Shown piece after piece: positions 58,942-64,000 of a DNA stretch of 64,000 nucleotides; position 1 is the stretch's first letter, and each line of letters starts with the position of its first letter. The DNA is taken from assembly GCF_026339935.1 (NCBI RefSeq), contig NZ_JAPEPX010000001.1, positions 1,532,501-1,596,500 on the forward strand, read 5' to 3'. The notes under the pieces are model-generated. The model had not been told where the DNA came from and ran no database searches. It was given only the letters and a program-made list of their open reading frames with translations. A program made the translations under genes and the position numbers. This DNA is from Streptomyces sp. NBC_01551. Lineage in GTDB: Bacteria > Actinomycetota > Actinomycetes > Streptomycetales > Streptomycetaceae.

Positions 58942-60297
58942 CTACTGGTCGCGGTACATCTCGGCGACCAGGAACGCCAGGTCCAGGGACTGGCTGCGGT
59001 TGAGCCGGGGGTCGCAGGCCGTCTCGTAGCGCTGGTGCAGGTCGTCGACGAAGATCTCGTCGCCGCCGCCCACGCACTCCGTGACGTCGTCACCGGTGAG
59101 CTCGACGTGGATGCCGCCCGGGTGCGTGCCCAGCGCCTTGTGGACCTCGAAGAAGCCCTTGACCTCGTCGAGCACGTCGTCGAAACGGCGCGTCTTGTGG
59201 CCGGAGGCCGCCTCGAAGGTGTTGCCGTGCATCGGGTCGGTGACCCAGGCGACGGTCGCGCCGGAGGCGGTGACCTTCTCGACGAGCTCGGGGAGCTTGT
59301 CGCGGACCTTGTCGGCGCCCATGCGGACGACGAAGGTCAGCCGGCCCGGCTCGCGCTCGGGGTCCAGGCGGTCGATGTACGTCAGCGCCTCGTCCACCGT
59401 GGTGGTCGGGCCGAGCTTGATGCCGATCGGGTTGGCGATCCGCGAGCAGAACTCGATGTGCGCGTGGTCCAGCTGGCGGGTGCGCTCACCGACCCAGACC
59501 ATGTGGCCCGAGGTGTCGTACAGCTTGCCGGTCCGCGAGTCCGTACGGGTCAGGGCGCCCTCGTAGTCGAGCAGCAGCGCCTCGTGCGAGGAGTAGAACT
59601 CCACCGCCTTGAACTCGGCCGGGTCGGTGCCGCACGCCTTCATGAAGTTCAGCGCGTTGTCGATCTCCCGCGCGAGCTGCTCGTAGCGCTGCCCGGACGG
59701 GGAGGACTTCACGAAGTCCTGGTTCCAGGCGTGCACCTGGCGCAGGTCGGCGTAGCCACCGGTGGTGAAGGCGCGCACCAGGTTCAGCGTCGACGCGGAC
59801 GCGTGGTACATGCGCTTCAGCCGCTCGGGGTCCGGGATCCGGGCCTCTTCGGTGAAGGCGAAGCCGTTGACGGAGTCGCCGCGGTAGGTCGGCAGGGTGA
59901 CGCCGTCGCGGGTCTCGGTGTCCTTGGAGCGCGGCTTGGAGTACTGGCCGGCGATGCGGCCGACCTTGACCACGGGCACGGAGGCCGCGTAGGTCAGGAC
60001 GGCGCTCATCTGGAGCAGCGTCTTCAGCTTGGCGCGGATGTGGTCGGCGGACACGGCGTCGAAAGCCTCGGCGCAGTCGCCACCCTGGAGGAGGAACGCC
60101 TCGCCCTTGGCGACGGCTCCCAGACGGGCGCGCAGCTGGTCGCACTCACCCGCGAACACGAGGGGAGGATACGACTCGAGGTCCGCGACGACAGCGCGCA
60201 GAGCCTCGGCATCGGGGTACGAAGGCTGCTGCGCCGCGGGAAGGTCTCGCCAGGTCGCCTTGGCGGCGGGGGCTTGGATGTCAGCGTTCACGGTCAC
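58942..60297 (-). CDS. Class II DAHP synthase
   Basis: 451 aa from the GTG at 60297 (MTVNAD...); GTG at 60306 would add three residues. Plant-like type II signatures: FLLQGGDCAEAF, YSKPRSKDTE, HMVWVGERTRQLDHAHIEFC and THPGGIHVELTGDDVTECVG. Condenses PEP and erythrose-4-phosphate, the first step to aromatic amino acids. Divergent from trpL/trpEG, giving an aromatic pair. Confidence 0.95.
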   Translation of the reverse strand: MTVNADIQAPAAKATWRDLPAAQQPSYPDAEALRAVVADLESYPPLVFAGECDQLRARLGAVAKGEAFLLQGGDCAEAFDAVSADHIRAKLKTLLQMSAVLTYAASVPVVKVGRIAGQYSKPRSKDTETRDGVTLPTYRGDSVNGFAFTEEARIPDPERLKRMYHASASTLNLVRAFTTGGYADLRQVHAWNQDFVKSSPSGQRYEQLAREIDNALNFMKACGTDPAEFKAVEFYSSHEALLLDYEGALTRTDSRTGKLYDTSGHMVWVGERTRQLDHAHIEFCSRIANPIGIKLGPTTTVDEALTYIDRLDPEREPGRLTFVVRMGADKVRDKLPELVEKVTASGATVAWVTDPMHGNTFEAASGHKTRRFDDVLDEVKGFFEVHKALGTHPGGIHVELTGDDVTECVGGGDEIFVDDLHQRYETACDPRLNRSQSLDLAFLVAEMYRDQ

Positions 60298-60431
60298 CTC
60301 ATACACATTACGTCGTCACACGGCGCGTCCACCCCGCTGCCCACTACGTGAGACAGATGTCTTTTATCCGCAATCCACGGCCCGGCGGAGCGGCTTCGCC
60401 CGGGCCTCGGTGGTGGGCTATGGTCTGCGGC

Positions 60432-60500
60432 ATGTACGCGCACTCCAACCAGAACTGGTGGTGGCCCGCTTCCGGCGGCCCACTGCTTTCGCGTACCTGA
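60432..60500 (+). CDS. trpL: trp leader peptide
   Basis: 22 aa: MYAHSNQN, then three consecutive Trp codons (TGG x3, 60456-60464), then PASGGPLLSRT and TGA. Too short for most predictors. Ribosome stalling on the Trp codons would decide between antiterminator and terminator structures. Confidence 0.92.
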   Translation: MYAHSNQNWWWPASGGPLLSRT

Positions 60501-60551
60501 CCACCACGCGAACGACGCACAGGCCGCCTCCGGGCGGCCTTTTCTGTTTTC
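60470..60551 (+). promoter_or_regulatory. trp attenuator
   Basis: AGGCCGCC (60521-60528) pairs with GGCGGCCT (60533-60540) and is followed by TTTCTGTTTT, a true intrinsic terminator. The upstream CCGGCGGCC (about 60472-60480) can pair with the same GGCCGCC, forming the antiterminator. This is classical transcription attenuation, known in Streptomyces trp genes. Confidence 0.9.
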
Positions 60552-60610
60552 CGGGCCGCCCTTCCCCCTTTCCTCTTCCTCGTCTCCTCCCTGGAAGGAC
60601 GCCCCGCCCC

Positions 60611-62494
60611 ATGGAACTCAGCCGACTGCTCGACGACTCCTGCCCTCCGTTCGCCCTGCTGCGCCGCCGCACGCCCGGCCGTGACCACGACACCGTCGAG
60701 GTGCTGATCGGCGCGGTCCACGAGGCCGAGCGGCTGGCCGACCTGCCCGTCGGGGAGCTGCCCACCCTCGCGCTGGTGCCGTTCCGGCAGATCCGGGAGC
60801 GCGGGTTCGACGTACGCGACGACGGGACGCCGCTGAGCGTGCTGGTCGCCGAGGAGGCGTACGAGCTCCCGCTCGCCGAGGCCCTGGCGGGGCTCCCGGC
60901 GCACGAGGTGCACGTCGAGGGCGGCGGCTTCGACGTCCCCGACGAGGAGTACGCGGCCACCGTCGAGCGGGTCATCCGGGACGAGATCGGGCGCGGCGAG
61001 GGCGCGAACTTCGTCATCCGGCGCACCTACGAGGGCCGGATCGACGGCTTCGGCCGGGCCGACGCGCTCGCGCTGTTCCGGCGGCTGCTGCTTGGTGAGC
61101 GGGGCGCGTACTGGACGTACGTCGTCCACACCGGGGACCGCACGCTGGTCGGGGCCAGCCCGGAGGTCCACGTACGGATGTCCGGCGGCACGGTCGTCAT
61201 GAACCCGATCAGCGGAACGTACCGCTACCCCGTGTCCGGGGCGACGGCCGAGTCGCTGCTGGCGTTCCTCGGCGACCGCAAGGAGACCGAGGAGCTGTCC
61301 ATGGTGGTGGACGAGGAACTCAAGATGATGTGCACCGTCGGCGACATGGGCGGGGTCGTCGTCGGACCGCGGCTGAAGGAGATGGCGCACCTCGCGCACA
61401 CCGAGTACGAGCTGCGCGGCCGGTCCTCGCTGGACGCGCGGGAGGTGCTGCGGGAGACGATGTTCGCGGCGACGGTGACGGGCTCGCCGGTGCAGAACGC
61501 CTGCCGGGTCATCGAGCGGTACGAGAGCGGGGGCCGGGGCTACTACGCGGGCGCGCTGGCGCTGCTGGGGGTGGACGCGGCCGGGGCCCAGACGCTGGAC
61601 TCGCCCATCCTGATCCGGACCGCCGACATCGCGGCGGACGGCGCCCTGCGCGTCCCGGTCGGCGCCACGCTGGTACGGCACTCCGACCCGGCGGGCGAGG
61701 TCGCGGAGACGCACGCGAAGGCCGCGGGGGTGCTGGCGGCGCTGGGGGTCCGGCCGGGCGCACCCCGGCCGGCGGTCACGGGCGCGGGGGGCCTGGCCGC
61801 CGATCCGCGGGTGCAGGCGGCCCTCGCCGCGCGGCGCCAGGACCTGGCGCCGTTCTGGCTGCGGATGCAGGACCGGCCGGCGGCGCCGGCGGGCCACGCG
61901 CTGGTGATCGACGGGGAGGACACCTTCACCGCGATGCTGGCGCACCTGGTGCGGATGAGCGGGCTGGAGGTGACCGTGCGCCGCTACGACGAACCGGGGC
62001 TGCGGGCGGCGGCCCTGGCCTGGGGCGGTCCGGTCGTACTGGGCCCCGGGCCGGGGAACCCGGCGGATGTGGCGGACCCGAAGATCCGGCTGCTGCGCGG
62101 GCTGGCGCGGGACCTGCTGGCCTCCCACCGGGGCGGGCTGCTGGCGGTGTGCCTGGGGCACCAGCTGCTGTCGGCGGAGCTGGGGCTGCCGCTGGTGCGC
62201 AAGGCGGAGCCGGCGCAGGGGGCGCAGACGCGGATCTCGCTGTTCGGGGGTGAGGAGGTGGTGGGGTTCTACAACGCGTATGCGGCGCGCTGCGACGACT
62301 CGGCGGCGGGGGCGCTGGCGGGCCGGGGCGTCGAGGTCTCCCGTGACCTCGAAACGGGCGAGGTGCACGCGCTCCGCTCCCCCAGGGGCGGTTTCGCAGG
62401 CGTCCAGTTCCACCCGGAGTCGGTCCTCACCCTCCGCGGCGCGGACCTCCTGCGCGACCTCCTCACCACGATCCGCACCCCGGCCTCCGCGTAG
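60611..62494 (+). CDS. trpEG: Fused anthranilate synthase TrpEG
   Basis: 627 aa from the ATG at 60611 (GGAAGGA upstream). Chorismate-binding TrpE domain 1-400 (MNPISGTYRYPVSG, DEELKMMCTVGD, ATVTGSPVQNACRVIERYE) fused to a glutamine amidotransferase (about 430-627) with C514 (AVCLGHQLL) and H601/E603 (FHPES). This layout resembles PhzE, so ADIC synthase activity is an alternative; the trp attenuator argues for anthranilate synthesis. Confidence 0.92.
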   Translation: MELSRLLDDSCPPFALLRRRTPGRDHDTVEVLIGAVHEAERLADLPVGELPTLALVPFRQIRERGFDVRDDGTPLSVLVAEEAYELPLAEALAGLPAHEVHVEGGGFDVPDEEYAATVERVIRDEIGRGEGANFVIRRTYEGRIDGFGRADALALFRRLLLGERGAYWTYVVHTGDRTLVGASPEVHVRMSGGTVVMNPISGTYRYPVSGATAESLLAFLGDRKETEELSMVVDEELKMMCTVGDMGGVVVGPRLKEMAHLAHTEYELRGRSSLDAREVLRETMFAATVTGSPVQNACRVIERYESGGRGYYAGALALLGVDAAGAQTLDSPILIRTADIAADGALRVPVGATLVRHSDPAGEVAETHAKAAGVLAALGVRPGAPRPAVTGAGGLAADPRVQAALAARRQDLAPFWLRMQDRPAAPAGHALVIDGEDTFTAMLAHLVRMSGLEVTVRRYDEPGLRAAALAWGGPVVLGPGPGNPADVADPKIRLLRGLARDLLASHRGGLLAVCLGHQLLSAELGLPLVRKAEPAQGAQTRISLFGGEEVVGFYNAYAARCDDSAAGALAGRGVEVSRDLETGEVHALRSPRGGFAGVQFHPESVLTLRGADLLRDLLTTIRTPASA

Positions 62495-62516
62495 CCCGGA
62501 GCCTCCGCGTAGCCCT

Positions 62517-62544
62517 GCGGGGCGGGAAGCTCTCCCCGCCCCGC
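62517..62544. terminator. Bidirectional terminator after trpEG
   Basis: GCGGGGCGGG and CCCGCCCCGC flank AAGCTCTC, followed by CCTTTC, between convergent stops at 62494 and 62581. Confidence 0.7.
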
Positions 62545-62580
62545 CCTTTCACCGTTTCCCGTGCTCCGCCCGGGGAGCGG

Positions 62581-62868
62581 TCAGGCGGTCGGGGCCGGCT
62601 TGGAGCGGCGGGACGTGATGGTTCGGATCAGCTGCCAGGTGAGGACCGGGCCGAGCAGGGCCATCCCGCACAGGAACAGCGTCCAGTTGCCGAAGGCCAG
62701 GGCCAGGGTCACCGGGATCCCGGCCGCGGGATCGGCGAACGCCAGCCACGCGTCCACCCGCTCCCCGGCCTGGGCCGATAGCGCGGGCCGCAAGGCCCGG
62801 ACGGCGTACACGAGCTGTACGGCGGCGCAGGCCGCCATGATCCACCGGATCACCGAAGGTATGTCCAC
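62581..62868 (-). CDS. Small membrane protein of unknown function
   Basis: 95 aa from the GTG at 62868 (VDIPSVIRWIMAACAAVQ); upstream in-frame codons are Arg-rich and non-homologous in character. Two or three membrane segments (about 7-27, 45-65, 63-82) and a basic Ser/Arg/Lys tail. No recognised domain. Sits between trpEG and pfk as in other streptomycetes, as I recall. Confidence 0.7.
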   Translation of the reverse strand: MDIPSVIRWIMAACAAVQLVYAVRALRPALSAQAGERVDAWLAFADPAAGIPVTLALAFGNWTLFLCGMALLGPVLTWQLIRTITSRRSKPAPTA

Positions 62869-63061
62869 GTGGCCGAATCTAGCCCCCGCCCGGGCCCGCC
62901 GGCATGGCCGTCCGGCCAACCCCCGGTGAATTCGCCGCCCACCGCGCCGGGGACAGCGTGTTCCGCGATCTCCGCCCGGTCGGGCTCCCCGAGTCGGACC
63001 GCGGGTCGCTTTGTCGCCGTACGACCCACGATCCGCCCTCGCGCCCCGGCTCGGCGCGGGG

Positions 63062-64000
63062 TCAGCCGAAGAACACCCCGACCTCCTCGTACAGCGCCGG
63101 GTCGACCGTCTTGAGCTTCGCCGTGGCCTCCTGGATCGGCACCCGGACGATGTCCGTCCCCTTCAGCGCGACCATCTTCCCGAAGTCGCCCTCCCGCACC
63201 GCGTCGACCGCGTGCAGCCCGAACCGGGTGGCCAGCCACCGGTCGTACGCGCTCGGCGTGCCGCCCCGCTGGATGTGCCCGAGCACGGTCGTGCGGGCCT
63301 CCTTGCCGGTCCGCGCCTCGATCTCCTTGGCCAGCCACTCGCCCACGCCCGAGAGCCGGACGTGCCCGAAGGAGTCCGTGGTGGCGTCCTTGAGCACCAG
63401 CTCCCCGTCCTTCGGCATCGCGCCCTCCGCGACGACCACGATCGGCGCGTAGCTCGCCTTGAACCGGGAGGTCACCCAGGCGCACACCTTGTCCAGGTCG
63501 AAGCGCTGCTCCGGGATGAGGATGACGTTGGCGCCGCCCGCGAGTCCCGAGTGCAGGGCGATCCAGCCGGCGTGCCGGCCCATGACCTCGACGACCAGCA
63601 CCCGCATGTGCGACTCGGCTGTGGTGTGCAGCCGGTCGATGGCCTCGGTGGCGATGCCGACGGCGGTGTCGAAGCCGAAGGTGTAGTCCGTGCCCGACAG
63701 GTCGTTGTCGATGGTCTTGGGGACGCCGACGCAGGGGATGCCGTACTCCTCGTACAGCCGGGCCGCGACGCCCAGGGTGTCCTCGCCGCCGATCGCGACG
63801 AGCGCCTCGACCTCGTACTTGGCGAGGTTCTCCTTGATCTGCCGGACCCCGTTCTCCTGCTTGAAGGGGTTCGTGCGCGAGGAGCCGAGGATCGTTCCGC
63901 CGCGCGGCAGGATCCCGCGGACGTTGGGGATGCCGAGCGGGACGGTGTCGCCCTCGATCGCGCCGCGCCAGCCGTCCTTGAAGCCGACGAACTCGTACGC
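63062..64000 (-). CDS. pfkA: Phosphofructokinase, PPi-type residues (N-terminus outside window)
   Basis: 312 C-terminal residues; about 30 N-terminal residues lie beyond 64000. The frame opens with YEFVGFKDGW and runs through IGGEDTLGVA and GVPKTIDNDL, MGRHAGWIAL and PERF...-type substrate motifs (EQRFDLDKV). The Asp of GGED (63779-63781) aligns with E. coli Gly104 and the Lys of PKTIDND (63716-63718) with Gly124; Asp plus Lys is the signature of PPi-dependent enzymes. Many streptomycete PFKs are ATP-dependent, so phosphoryl donor is open. Confidence 0.93.
   Translation of the reverse strand, partial: AYEFVGFKDGWRGAIEGDTVPLGIPNVRGILPRGGTILGSSRTNPFKQENGVRQIKENLAKYEVEALVAIGGEDTLGVAARLYEEYGIPCVGVPKTIDNDLSGTDYTFGFDTAVGIATEAIDRLHTTAESHMRVLVVEVMGRHAGWIALHSGLAGGANVILIPEQRFDLDKVCAWVTSRFKASYAPIVVVAEGAMPKDGELVLKDATTDSFGHVRLSGVGEWLAKEIEARTGKEARTTVLGHIQRGGTPSAYDRWLATRFGLHAVDAVREGDFGKMVALKGTDIVRVPIQEATAKLKTVDPALYEEVGVFFG

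Noticed and set aside
60611..62494. Phenazine cluster marker (PhzE)
   Set aside because: Fusion layout is PhzE-like, but the trp attenuator and absence of other phz genes favour anthranilate synthase.

Overview
The window is high-GC actinobacterial DNA and almost certainly comes from a Streptomyces chromosome core. The codons are strongly G/C-ending, GTG starts and 4-base GTGA/ATGA stop-start overlaps are frequent, and a polar-growth DivIVA is encoded. From memory, the gene order closely follows the S. coelicolor interval around the division and cell-wall (dcw) cluster (roughly SCO2068 to SCO2119). I see no insertion sequence, prophage, CRISPR array, rRNA or tRNA.

Layout. 1-5.6 kb: membrane-anchored DsbA-like thioredoxin, secreted PhoD-type phosphatase, secreted M43-type metalloprotease, dienelactone-hydrolase-like enzyme and an MscS channel. 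5.6-10.4 kb (minus): CPA1 antiporter, GNAT, RluD-type pseudouridine synthase, LspA and a DksA/TraR zinc-finger protein with a histone-H1-like N-terminus. 10.4-14.2 kb: ileS behind a T-box, encoding a type-2 IleRS with an altered GXHH signature. 14.4-32.3 kb (minus): the dcw cluster, rsmH-ftsL-ftsI-murE-murF-mraY-murD-ftsW-murG-ftsQ-ftsZ-pgeF-yggS-sepF-yggT-divIVA. 32.6-38.1 kb (plus): beta-carbonic anhydrase and a MoxR/DUF58/transglutaminase operon. 38.4-42.1 kb (minus): degenerate ABC ATPase, YhgE/Pip membrane protein and TetR regulator, behind a perfect palindromic operator. 42.3-49.8 kb: HEPN-like protein, methyltransferase, DUF3040, DUF4126, phytoene-desaturase-like flavoprotein, a Tyr/Gln-rich membrane protein, metF, thiE and an Rv2175c-like DNA-binding protein. 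50-53.6 kb: FAD oxidoreductase divergent from a TPP riboswitch and thiO-thiS-thiG. 53.8-58.8 kb: PASTA kinase, endonuclease IV, a His-rich DUF4396 protein behind a CsoR-like copper operator, a sulfite-oxidase-like protein, and convergent bacterioferritin and bacterioferritin-associated ferredoxin genes, the latter behind two iron boxes. 58.9-64 kb: class II DAHP synthase divergent from a trp leader/attenuator and fused trpEG, a small membrane protein, and the C-terminal part of a phosphofructokinase with pyrophosphate-type active-site residues.

How the genes work together. The centre of the window makes lipid-linked peptidoglycan precursor and the septum and polar growth machinery. The flanks carry housekeeping genes that are heavily regulated by RNA or metals: T-box (isoleucine), TPP riboswitch (thiamine), trp attenuator (tryptophan), CsoR box (copper) and DmdR/IdeR boxes (iron). 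I found no convincing wholly new multigene system. The best leads are the GXHH IleRS, the PPi-type PFK signature, the CsoR-box/His-rich DUF4396 gene, the arginine-for-lysine Walker A ATPase with its hexanucleotide repeat tail, and a dispersed intergenic hairpin family that also sits inside the dcw operon.
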